Assembly: GCA_025357875.1 (NCBI GenBank) | Contig: JANYLK010000110.1 | Location: forward strand, 1-38,394 | Source: Granulicella sp. | GTDB lineage: Bacteria; Acidobacteriota; Terriglobia; Terriglobales; Acidobacteriaceae | Length of the DNA stretch: 38,394 nt | Direction of reading: 5' to 3' | Part shown: one piece after another, positions 1 to 9,867 of the stretch | Layout: every line of letters begins with the position of its first letter | How positions within the stretch are numbered: position 1 is the first letter of the stretch | Made by a program: the position numbers and the translations under genes | The notes under the pieces: generated by a model | Seen by the model: the letters and a program-made list of their open reading frames with translations, nothing else | What the model was told of the DNA's origin: nothing | Database searches by the model: none

Positions 1-3571
<3,571 letters not shown>

Positions 3572-3583
3572 GCAGCCAGTTCA

Positions 3584-3765
3584 TTTGTTTGTCATCGCGA
3601 AGCGAAAGAAACTGCTTCACCGCATCGACACAAACCCAAACGGCGGACTCCTCGGAGTCCGCCGTTTCCTTACTGTCCTCTTTGTTTGTCATTCCGCAGC
3701 GAAACCGTTTGTCATTCTGCAGCGGAACCCGTTTGTCATTCCGCAGCGAAGCGAAGGAATCTGCT
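3584..3765. repeat. TTTGTCATTC-type intergenic repeat cluster
   Basis: The unit TTTGTCATTC(C/T)GCAGCG occurs at 3685, 3708 and 3732 with spacings of 23-24 bases. A looser copy at 3588 (TTTGTCATCGCGAAGCGAAAG) lies before the rpoC terminator. A related copy is at 36624-36663 after argJ, and a cousin is at 14124-14187. The last copy has the fullest form, ending GAAGCGAAGGAATCTGCT. These look like REP-type dispersed elements. No transposase is nearby. Confidence 0.65.
3638..3667 (+). terminator. Rho-independent-like terminator after rpoC
   Basis: A perfect 13-bp stem (AAACGGCGGACTC at 3638-3650 and GAGTCCGCCGTTT at 3655-3667) closes a CTCG tetraloop 66 bases after the rpoC stop. The following T-tract is weak, so efficiency is uncertain. 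It probably ends the rpoBC transcript. Confidence 0.8.
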
Positions 3766-3800
3766 TTTGCTGGGCTCCTCCACTCCTTAAAACCGCAGCC

Positions 3801-3829
3801 TTGACTAAGTTATCACCCAGTAATAACAT
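3801..3829 (+). promoter_or_regulatory. Candidate promoter of the TumE/TumA pair
   Basis: A -35 like TTGACT (3801-3806) is separated by 17 bases from a -10 like TAACAT (3824-3829). Transcription would start about 7 bases later, at or next to the GTG start at 3836. No ribosome-binding site precedes that GTG, so the message may be leaderless. This is sequence matching only. Confidence 0.4.
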
Positions 3830-3835
3830 CGAATA

Positions 3836-4204
3836 GTGGCAGTCCGCGATCCCAGCCTCGATACGCTCTTGTTGCTCGATGGTGAAAGCTTCGTCGCAGA
3901 CGTGGACGGAAAGCGTTGGGTCAAGTTCGTTGTAAAGCAGGTTCCCGTTTCGCCGGAGCGACCTCATGGACTGGATTATTCGCTAACGCTTCATGATGAG
4001 GGCGGCGAACGGTTGCTTGGCTTCGACAACGCGCATGGCGTTCGCGAAGGTTCCGGGCCGGGTGCTCGCACCCGCATCGAATACGACCACAAGCACACCG
4101 GAAAAAGGGTCCGTTTCTACGTTTACGCAGATGCCGCCACACTCCTCGCGGATTTCTGGACAGAGGTTGAAGCCATTTTGCAGAAAAGGAGTACCCGTTC
4201 ATGA
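3836..4204 (+). CDS. TumE-like (DUF6516) toxin of a toxin-antitoxin pair
   Basis: The 122-residue protein resembles the TumE/DUF6516 family. Recognisable parts are an N-terminal LLLDGESFVADVDGKRWVKF strand pair, PERPHGLDYSLTLHDEGGERLLGFDNAH in the middle (about 42-70), and YDHKHTGKRVRFYVYADAATLLADFWTEVE near the end. The His-rich YDHKH and GFDNAH segments are the family's hallmark. The family is classed as a toxin by homology; the biochemical activity is not visible here. The start is GTG at 3836 with no clear ribosome-binding site, which fits a possible leaderless transcript. The stop overlaps the ATG of the next gene (ATGA), so the two are translationally coupled. The neighbour is a small winged-helix protein, the usual antitoxin partner. 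Confidence 0.75.
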   Translation: MAVRDPSLDTLLLLDGESFVADVDGKRWVKFVVKQVPVSPERPHGLDYSLTLHDEGGERLLGFDNAHGVREGSGPGARTRIEYDHKHTGKRVRFYVYADAATLLADFWTEVEAILQKRSTRS

Positions 4205-4560
4205 CCATCCTCAAAGTCGGTATCGCCACCCTCGAACAGTACAAGCAGCGGACCATGGCCATTGCACGCGGAGAGTATGTCCCTGCCCGCAATGAACCGA
4301 AGGTTTGGTTCCAATCGCTCGAAACCATGTCTCAGGTTCTGTCGGACAAGAACCGTGCTTTGCTGGCGCTGATCGTGAAGACGCAACCGCAATCGCTCTC
4401 CGAGTTGGCCGAGACCACCGGCCGCGCCAAATCAAATCTCTCGCGAACCCTCAAGACCATGGAGCGCTACGGCCTCGTGTACTTCGAGCAAGGTCCAGGC
4501 CGCCAGATCGCACCCCGCGTAAACTATTCCGGCGTAAAACTGGAAATGACCTTCCAATAA
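4201..4560 (+). CDS. TumA-like antitoxin, HVO_A0114-type winged-helix DNA-binding protein
   Basis: The 119-residue protein has an N-terminal segment typical of the HVO_A0114 family (LEQYKQRTMAIARGEY, about 11-26; EPKVWFQSLETMSQVLS, about 33-49). A MarR/ArsR-like winged helix follows (LSELAETTGRAKSNLSRTLKTMERYGLV, about 66-93). A basic beta-wing and a short C-terminal strand end it. It starts at ATG 4201, overlapping the toxin stop by four bases, with AAAAGGAGTA as ribosome-binding site. As in other such pairs it probably neutralises the upstream protein and autoregulates the operon at the candidate promoter near 3801-3829; the autoregulation is inferred. The toxin-first gene order is less common among type II systems. 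Confidence 0.75.
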   Translation: MTILKVGIATLEQYKQRTMAIARGEYVPARNEPKVWFQSLETMSQVLSDKNRALLALIVKTQPQSLSELAETTGRAKSNLSRTLKTMERYGLVYFEQGPGRQIAPRVNYSGVKLEMTFQ

Positions 4561-4598
4561 CTCAGCAGGAAATCACCGCAGCTGCAGTAGCCGGGTGC

Positions 4599-4630
4599 CC
4601 CATTCATCGCAGCACTATGCGATGAGTGGG
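4599..4630. repeat. GGGTGCCCCA-type palindromic element, copy 1
   Basis: Arms CCCATTCATCGC (4599-4610) and GCGATGAGTGGG (4619-4630) pair with one mismatch around an 8-base loop. The element is introduced by GGGTGCCCCA, as is the copy near 4841. It lies 38 bases after the antitoxin stop and may also act as a terminator or mRNA-stabilising hairpin. Confidence 0.6.
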
Positions 4631-4658
4631 AGCGGGCCGCCACAGCCAGGCGGAATCC

Positions 4659-4689
4659 AATAACCCAAGAGCTTAGGAATATGCTACCC
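4659..4689. repeat. 31-bp direct repeat, left copy
   Basis: The sequence beginning AATAACCCAAGAGCTTAGG matches 5344-5374 at 29 of 31 positions in direct orientation. The two copies bracket about 650 bp containing a palindrome and a small ORF. The left copy lies just after the first GGGTGCCCCA palindrome. Confidence 0.7.
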
Positions 4690-4840
4690 TCCGCCTGAGC
4701 CAACAGTACTGTGGATGGACGGGCTGCGCGTCATCATATAATCGAGCGACCATATCCCAGCGCACGTGCATATACGCGGCGATGGAAAGGAAGCGCTTTT
4801 CTATTTGAACTGTCCGACGGCCCGCCGGGTGCCGGGTGCG

Positions 4841-4870
4841 GGTGCCCCACATCTCGATTTTGAGATGTGG
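4841..4870. repeat. GGGTGCCCCA-type palindromic element, copy 2
   Basis: After GGTGCC there is a perfect 9-bp stem, CCACATCTC (4847-4855) and GAGATGTGG (4862-4870), with a six-base loop. It lies just beyond the stop of the minus-strand ORF ending at 4898, where it could act as its transcript end. The lead-in GGGTGCCCCA is shared with the element at 4599. Confidence 0.6.
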
Positions 4871-4897
4871 ATTTCGGCTCACACCGACTCTTAGTGG

Positions 4898-5230
4898 CTA
4901 GTCGAAGAAGGTCATGTGCATGGGACACCCTGCACTCCACCACACCAGAAACAATGTTAGCGAGACTGCTCCCAAAAAGATCAACGCAGGTCTCAACAGT
5001 CGGTGATAGCCGGTACCATTTTTATCTCGCGTAGATATCGACTGAAACGGGGGAGCAGTTGTCAGACTTACATCTGCTTGCGGAAACGCAGCACCCTTGG
5101 TTTGGTGTGGGAGATAGCAGAAGTCCCCCAACACATGCGGGGTAAACCCGGTGCCGGGCCTCAGGACGTTAAAAAATCCGGCAGGCTCGATATTGAAACT
5201 CCTGCGATTCACAGAACGAAGAATCTTCAT
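4898..5230 (-). CDS. Hypothetical small membrane protein
   Basis: I do not recognise this 110-residue ORF. The first 75 or so residues are polar with no clear domain. One predicted membrane helix follows near the C-terminus (LLRPALIFLGAVSLTLFLVWW, about 79-99), ending in a short tail with a Cys-Pro-Met-His-Met segment. In favour of a real gene are a good ribosome-binding site (GGGAG five bases before the ATG) and a palindromic element just after the stop. Against it are its position in a repeat-rich island between two direct repeats, unremarkable codon use, and no obvious partner. It could be a fragment or chance ORF. Confidence 0.35.
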   Translation of the reverse strand: MKILRSVNRRSFNIEPAGFFNVLRPGTGFTPHVLGDFCYLPHQTKGAAFPQADVSLTTAPPFQSISTRDKNGTGYHRLLRPALIFLGAVSLTLFLVWWSAGCPMHMTFFD

Positions 5231-5343
5231 GTCTGCTCCCGAACCTATGCGCGTGTGGTCTCAACAGCCGCCATTCGCTGCGCCAAACTTCGGCAAAACT
5301 ATAATCCTTGGACTCGCCGGGCACCGCGTCGCCTCAACATAGC

Positions 5344-5374
5344 AATAACCCAAGCGCTTAGGAATGTGCTACCC
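5344..5374. repeat. 31-bp direct repeat, right copy
   Basis: This is the second copy of the 4659-4689 sequence, in the same orientation with two differences. About 60-110 bases downstream there is a GAGGGCTGAAGGCCC motif, another common short palindrome type, before the decayed DUF2442 gene. Confidence 0.7.
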
Positions 5375-5501
5375 ACGACCTTTGCGCACTTTCCCGACAC
5401 TTGGCACCTGCGCCTAGTCATCTGTCCGAACGACAAACAGCCAGCCAGAGAGGGCTGAAGGCCCGACACATATAGTTGCCCACTAACGAATGGAGAGATA
5501 C

Positions 5502-5917
5502 ATGCCAATCACCAGTCAGGAAGTCAGATAGGCGAACACAAGCGTGGAAGAGCTCCGCGCCTGCACTCCCTTTGCAACCGCGGCCCACTACGACCGCAAA
5601 TCCAAAAGTGTAATCATCAAACTCTCCAACGGTCTCGGCATCTTCTTTTCGCCGGAAGATGCTCAAGGTTTGGAAGGCGCAACCGCCGCGCAACTCAGCG
5701 ACGTGGAACTCAGTCCATCCGGCCTGGGCCTGCACTTCGAAAAGCTCGACGCCGATATCTGGATACCCTCGCTACTCGAAGGCGTCTTCGGTTCGCGCAA
5801 ATGGATGGCCGCTCGCCTTGGCGCCGAAGGCGGCAAATCCCGCAGCGCACCCAAGCGCAACGCCGCCCGCGCCAACGGGGCCTTGGCGGTCGCCCCCGCA
5901 AGTCCGCCACACGCTAA
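5502..5917 (+). pseudogene. Decayed DUF2442 family gene (nonsense plus frameshift)
   Basis: The natural start is ATG 5502, preceded by GGAG at 5492. It encodes MPITSQEVR, then an in-frame TAG at 5529-5531, then ANTSVEELRACTP. The stop probably replaced a CAG, since Gln fits that position in relatives as I recall them. The body (LSNGLGIFFSPEDAQGLEGA, ELSPSGLGLHFEKLDADIWI, LLEGVFGSRKWMAARLGAEGG) is a typical DUF2442 protein. At the G-run 5877-5880 one base seems lost: the current frame gives NGALAVAPASPP, but the shifted frame gives GLGGRPRKSATR and TAA at 5915-5917, the expected basic tail. Translation could restart at GTG 5544, giving a product with a wrong C-terminus. Family members often sit in small toxin-antitoxin-like pairs; no partner is visible. 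Sequencing error is possible for either lesion but less likely for both. Confidence 0.75.
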
Positions 5918-6230
5918 CCCGTCAAAATTCCTCTAACCTCAAAGCCCACGCACCCAAGCCCATGCACCCCCAAAAGCCGTCATTCTGGACTCAGTTTCAT
6001 CGAGTCCAGAATCTCCGTAGTTTCTCCTGGGCCATCCCACCATTGATCGGAAGCAAATCCGCTCGAAAATCCTGTCAAGCCCTAAAACTGTGCGAAACGC
6101 GCCAACTAACTGAATTCACAACGCAAATCAGTCGAAGAAAGTTGGCGTAACAGTTTGGGTCAAAAGAGTAAACTTGAACTAGTTAAGGTTAAAAAGATCA
6201 GCCCCGACGACGAGTCGAGGCTTTCACTAT

Positions 6231-6288
6231 TAAGTCCCTTGTTATCTTATTTTTGCCTCTAAGCCACTTGTTATCTTATATTTGCGGA
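6231..6288. repeat. Two 29-bp tandem repeats
   Basis: Units at 6231-6259 and 6260-6288 share the core CTTGTTATCTTATNTTTGC with about five differences over 29 bases. They lie in the 470-bp gap between the decayed DUF2442 gene and the hydroxylase. No gene is visible in that gap. The tract is AT-rich compared with its surroundings. Confidence 0.7.
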
Positions 6289-6326
6289 GACAATATTTGT
6301 CATGTAGCTGATACATAACAACTTAG

Positions 6327-6353
6327 CTACCCCACCCCGCGGGGGTGGGGTAG
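6327..6353 (-). terminator. Very strong GC hairpin after the hydroxylase gene
   Basis: A perfect 12-bp stem (CTACCCCACCCC at 6327-6338 and GGGGTGGGGTAG at 6342-6353) closes a three-base loop, 33 bases beyond the hydroxylase stop. There is no T-run on either strand, so it may be a transcript-end stabiliser or a dispersed palindrome rather than a classical terminator. Confidence 0.5.
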
Positions 6354-6385
6354 GTCATTTGCAGCCCAAAGAACATCATAGAACG

Positions 6386-7036
6386 CTATGCAGCCAGCGA
6401 CTTCCGCTTCCGCTGTTTCTGATGAGTCCTGAACACGTAGTCCCAGAAAGAGGTCATCACGCCGAAATTGGTCTCGTCGATCCGGTGATGCACACTATGC
6501 GCGGCCCATCGTCCCTGCAACCATCGGTAGGGAATCTGGTTGATTCGCACCGTATGTTCCAGGTGGTGAAGCGTCCCGAAGTAAACATATCCAGCCGAAA
6601 ATCCGCACAGAAAGAAGGAAGCGCCGGGCACGTGCAGTACATCCGCCAGGAGATACCAGAACGGCATCAGCACCAAAAAGCTGGTAGGGAACAGACCCGA
6701 GGCGGTCTCTTCCGGTTGGTTGTGATGAGCCTCGTGAAGCGGATAGAAAACACTTTTCTTATTGTGAAAGAGCCAGCGATGGATGCAGTACTCAACCAGG
6801 CTAAAGACGAACAGGCCAACGACCGAACTGATCAGAATTGACGTCCAGCTCGGATGACGCCGCCATCCGAGATAGCCAAATACAAACACGCAGCTCCAGT
6901 CCACCAGGTAGGCTGCCCAGTAGTTGACGCGGCTCCTCGACATGTCGTTCGCCAGCGAGCGCGATACGCTGCCAATCTGCCTGGCCCTGGCTGCCAGGTT
7001 CATTTCATCTCCAAGCTCATTCATTTCGTTCCTCAT
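6386..7036 (-). CDS. Fatty acid hydroxylase / sterol desaturase family membrane protein
   Basis: This is a 216-residue integral membrane di-iron enzyme of the fatty acid hydroxylase superfamily. All histidine boxes are present: HRWLFH (86-91), HEAHH (101-105), HHLEH (157-161) and HSVHH (180-184). Membrane segments lie at about 38-57, 66-85, 115-134 and 140-157. The family inserts hydroxyl groups or double bonds into lipid chains with oxygen and an electron donor; the substrate cannot be read from sequence, and hydroxy fatty acids or hopanoid/carotenoid-type lipids are possible. The start is uncertain: ATG 7036 has a weak upstream site, whereas the ATGs at residue 5 (7024; AGGA upstream) and residue 12 (7003; GGAG upstream) have better-placed sites. 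It is a single gene between a terminator upstream (7268-7297) and a hairpin downstream. Confidence 0.85.
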   Translation of the reverse strand: MRNEMNELGDEMNLAARARQIGSVSRSLANDMSRSRVNYWAAYLVDWSCVFVFGYLGWRRHPSWTSILISSVVGLFVFSLVEYCIHRWLFHNKKSVFYPLHEAHHNQPEETASGLFPTSFLVLMPFWYLLADVLHVPGASFFLCGFSAGYVYFGTLHHLEHTVRINQIPYRWLQGRWAAHSVHHRIDETNFGVMTSFWDYVFRTHQKQRKRKSLAA

Positions 7037-7267
7037 ACTTCAGCCTATGACTGCAAGCGCAAACGGTTAGCGATCACCCATTCAATAATAGTAGCTTACG
7101 AGGTTGATTCGCTCCTGGTTCCAGCGCCGTCGTATCTCTATTGTCACTCGCGTAAATACTGGTCGACTAAGTTAATCATTCTCTGCGAGACCACGCATCC
7201 CGCAAATGAGGTATGCAGAAACCTGGATCGATGGCGCCAGATTTCACGCCGCACGCGAGCACACACG

Positions 7268-7297
7268 AAAACGCCAGAGACCTGGGGTCTCTGGCGT
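7268..7297 (-). terminator. Rho-independent terminator at the end of the repeat-array transcript
   Basis: A perfect 12-bp stem (ACGCCAGAGACC at 7271-7282 with its complement at 7286-7297) and a three-base loop is followed on the minus strand by TTTTCGTG. The T-run makes it a minus-strand terminator. The only thing upstream on that strand, before the divergent PASTA gene, is the tandem-repeat array, so something crossing that array appears to be transcribed. Confidence 0.75.
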
Positions 7298-7319
7298 CTC
7301 ATTCTTGAAGGGCTCGCAG

Positions 7320-7815
7320 TTCTAATCGAATGTTGCGTCTTCCAGCTACTGTCCGGTCTACTGCCAGTTCGCACCGGCGATCGACCATTCAGCCTCGCTT
7401 TCCAATTGACCTTTGACTTGCGTCTCCGATCTACCTTCCAGCTCTGCCTTCCAACTCAACCCTCGACTCGCATCGGGCGTTGCATCCTTTGGCTACTTTC
7501 CAACCGATCTCCGACTTGCGCCGACGACCGGTCTTCCAGCTTGCCTTCGTGCCAATCTAAAGCTTGCGCCTTCGATCAACTCTCCAGCTATGCTTTCCAG
7601 TCAGCCTCCGACTTGCGCCGGCTACCAACCTTCCGGCTTCTCCTTCAATCTAACCTCCGATTTGCATCGACGATCGGTTATCCGGATCTGCCTTGGAACC
7701 CAACTTCCGACTCTGATCGGTGTCTCCTTCTCCGGTGCTGCCTTCCGATCGACCATCGACTTTCGTCTACGGCGAATCATTCGACTTGCCTTTGAATTCA
7801 ACCTCCGACTTACTG
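7320..7815. repeat. Degenerate tandem repeat, about ten units of 48-50 bp
   Basis: On the plus strand a GACTTGCG-like core recurs at 7365, 7415, 7465, 7513, 7561, 7610, 7659, 7709, 7758 and 7807, that is every 48-50 bases. Between cores lie recurring (C/G)TTCCAGCT(T)GCCTTCCAA-like blocks. Units are strongly diverged, so the array is old. The plus strand stays open in two frames over most of it by composition; the minus strand has scattered stops. Where minus-strand units can be read, similar peptides recur (for example TQVKGQLES and AQVGG*LES, with * a stop). This may be the ruin of a repeat-protein gene with a 16-residue unit. A minus-strand terminator follows at 7268-7297. Confidence 0.75.
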
Positions 7816-7993
7816 CGTGTCATCAGTTGAGAAGAACATTAGGAGCCGCCAGCCTGTGTACGCAAGTGCAAATCTTGGGATTTCTGTGCATTTCGTCCTG
7901 CCGACGCCGATCAGGCGCAACTCTGGTAGCTGTGAACTACTGCACTCGACGTGTGCGATCCAAGTTTCAATTATATTTAGGACGTAAGTTTAA

Positions 7994-8002
7994 GGGGAGG
8001 GG
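7994..8002 (+). promoter_or_regulatory. Ribosome-binding site deciding an AUC start
   Basis: GGGGAGGGG is a very strong Shine-Dalgarno sequence, but the codon at proper distance is ATC (8008-8010). No ATG, GTG or TTG exists in this frame between the stop at 7978 and ATG 8047. ATG 8047 has no Shine-Dalgarno of its own. Confidence 0.55.
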
Positions 8003-8007
8003 ACACA

Positions 8008-8865
8008 ATCAAGCGCATTTTCACCCTCGTCCTCGGCGCGCTGGCAATGGTGGCTCTGGCTCTTATCTCTGCCTTCATCACAATGCGTTTTGCAATTCAT
8101 GGTCGCGAAGCCGTTGTGCCAGCGCTGACCGGCCTCACCGTAGCCGAGGCCAGTAAAACCGCCGGAAACGAGGGTCTTAAACTCACGTTGGAAAACCGCT
8201 TCTACTCCAGCGACGTTTCGGCCGGCCGTATCCTCGCGCAGGATCCACCGCCCGGCGCCCACGTTCGCCGGGAATGGCCCGTCCGCATCACCGAGTCGCT
8301 GGGTGGAGAGCGCGTCAATATCCCTGACCTCACGGGCGAGTCGGAGCGTGCTGCCACTGTCACCATACGCAGGCTCTCGCTTGATCTGGGCACCGTCGCA
8401 CACATCGCTGTCCCCGGCGATTCTGACGTGGTCCTTACCCAGACACCGTCCGTCAGCTCATCTGGAGTCGACGGTCCCCGCGTCAGCCTCCTCGTCAGCG
8501 ACTTTGAAGCTAACGACTTGCAGACGTCGTACGTTATGCCGTCGCTCACCGGCGTCACCTACTCCGTCGCAGCCGAACGTGCCTCTGCGGTCGGCCTGCA
8601 TTTGGTCGTTACTCCTGACAATTCCCAACCCGCGACTTCCCCGGCAACATCCTCAACCCCCGCGTCAAACCCGGAGCCGAGTGCCACCTCGAGCATCCCG
8701 GGAAATCCAGCCACTACCGCCACCCCTCTGAACCCCGGCCCTCCTTCCCGTGGCAGCATCATTCTTGCCCAAACTCCGCAACCCGGCCGCCGCGTAGCGA
8801 GAGGCGATGCCGTCCACGTAACCGTCTCCCACGCGGCCTCCGACGGCACGGTTTCATCTCAATAA
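8008..8865 (+). CDS. Membrane-anchored protein with three PASTA domains
   Basis: A short cytoplasmic start and one membrane helix (KRIFTLVLGALAMVALALIS, about 2-21) are followed by extracytoplasmic PASTA domains, which bind peptidoglycan fragments in other bacteria. PASTA 1 spans AVVPALTGLTVAEAS to ITESLGG. PASTA 2 spans VNIPDLTGESERAA to VSLLVSDF. PASTA 3 starts at YVMPSLTGVTYSVAAERA and ends VARGDAVHVTVSHA. It is interrupted by a Pro/Thr/Ser/Asn-rich linker of about 45 residues that should lie outside the fold. No kinase domain is attached. The start at ATC 8008 is chosen from the Shine-Dalgarno at 7994 and because it supplies the full membrane anchor. The conservative alternative is ATG 8047, which gives a 272-residue product with a shortened anchor. 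The gene stands alone on its strand upstream of the hydrolase gene. Confidence 0.8.
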   Translation: MKRIFTLVLGALAMVALALISAFITMRFAIHGREAVVPALTGLTVAEASKTAGNEGLKLTLENRFYSSDVSAGRILAQDPPPGAHVRREWPVRITESLGGERVNIPDLTGESERAATVTIRRLSLDLGTVAHIAVPGDSDVVLTQTPSVSSSGVDGPRVSLLVSDFEANDLQTSYVMPSLTGVTYSVAAERASAVGLHLVVTPDNSQPATSPATSSTPASNPEPSATSSIPGNPATTATPLNPGPPSRGSIILAQTPQPGRRVARGDAVHVTVSHAASDGTVSSQ

Positions 8866-8920
8866 AAAATCTACTTAGATAAGCTTGTCCCGGCCGCGTG
8901 TGGCAAGTAAACTCTGGCTC

Positions 8921-9865
8921 ATGCGCAGCCCGATCCTGAAATTCCTCGCCGCCCTCGTCGTCGCCTCCTTCGCCGCCTCATTGCCCGCGCAGGATTGGGC
9001 CAAGGCTGCTCTCTTGAAGTCTCCACGGCACGGCGAGTATGTCGCTCTCAAACACGGTGACCGGACGGTACAGGCCTTCGTCGTCTATCCCGAAGTGAGC
9101 CGCAAAGCTCCCGTCGTCATTATGATTCACGAGATCTTCGGCCTCAGCGACTGGGCGAAGGAGATGGCAGACGAGCTTGCCGCGCAGGGCTACATCGTTA
9201 TCGCGCCCGACCTGCTCAGTGGTGCCGGCCCGAATGGCGGCGGCAGCGATTCCTTCGCACCCGATGCAGTCACAAAAGCTGTCTCCGGCCTCAGCGCCGA
9301 CCAGGTCACGGCAGATCTCGACGCCGCAGCTGATTACGCGAAGAAAATTCCCGCCGCCAATGGTAAGCTCTTCGTCGCGGGCTTCTGCTGGGGCGGCGGA
9401 AAGTCGTTCGCCTTCGCCACTCATCGCCACGATCTTTCGGCTGCATTTGTTTTCTACGGACCGCCGCCGCCTGACGTGACCACGATAACCGCGCCTGTCT
9501 ACGGGTTCTATGCCGGCAACGACGCCCGAATCAGCGCGACAATTCCTGCCACGACGGAAGCCATGAAGACCGCCGGCAAGAAGTATGAGCCAGTCATCTA
9601 CGACGGTGCTGGACACGGTTTTATGCGTGCCGGCGAAGACCCCGCCAACACCGTACCCGGCAACAAGACCGCGCGTGATGAGGGATTCAAGCGGCTGACT
9701 ACACTGATCGACAAACTCAGTGCCGCTGCCTCAAGCCACCTGCAGAAGCCGGCGAGAACTGGTGCCGCGTCTAAAAAATCAGCCATAGCCGCGATGTCCT
9801 GTCATGATGCAACGCCGAGTGACGCAAAGCACGAAACAACCACGAACATGGCTGCAATAATTTAG
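8921..9865 (+). CDS. Secreted dienelactone hydrolase family protein
   Basis: This is a 314-residue alpha/beta hydrolase with an N-terminal signal peptide (MRSPILKFLAALVVASFAASLPAQ), so it should act outside the cytoplasm. The catalytic triad typical of dienelactone hydrolases is visible: Cys156 in GFCWGGG, Asp201 in AGNDARI, and His232 in GAGHGF. EIFGL near residue 71 is the usual strand-beta3 loop. The natural substrate is unknown; many extracytoplasmic relatives are uncharacterised. After about residue 265 there is a 45-residue low-complexity tail not typical of the family. ATG 8921 is preferred over the upstream TTG 8885 and GTG 8900 because it places the signal peptide at the very N-terminus. 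The stop lies two bases before the GTG of the next gene, so the two are probably cotranscribed. Confidence 0.85.
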   Translation: MRSPILKFLAALVVASFAASLPAQDWAKAALLKSPRHGEYVALKHGDRTVQAFVVYPEVSRKAPVVIMIHEIFGLSDWAKEMADELAAQGYIVIAPDLLSGAGPNGGGSDSFAPDAVTKAVSGLSADQVTADLDAAADYAKKIPAANGKLFVAGFCWGGGKSFAFATHRHDLSAAFVFYGPPPPDVTTITAPVYGFYAGNDARISATIPATTEAMKTAGKKYEPVIYDGAGHGFMRAGEDPANTVPGNKTARDEGFKRLTTLIDKLSAAASSHLQKPARTGAASKKSAIAAMSCHDATPSDAKHETTTNMAAII

Positions 9866-9867
9866 GT

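Noticed and set aside
5151..5342. Possible DUF4160-type partner of the decayed DUF2442 gene
   Set aside because: The ORF shows none of the family's conserved His or Trp residues and has no ribosome-binding site.
7320..7815. CRISPR array suspicion
   Set aside because: The whole 48-50 bp unit is repetitive and diverged, with no identical repeat alternating with unique spacers, and no cas genes are present.
6854..8156. Two long plus-strand ORFs (6854-7795 and 7413-8156)
   Set aside because: They owe their length to the stop-poor composition of the 49-bp repeat. Neither has a ribosome-binding site or recognisable domain; the first begins antisense inside the hydroxylase gene and the second runs into the PASTA gene.
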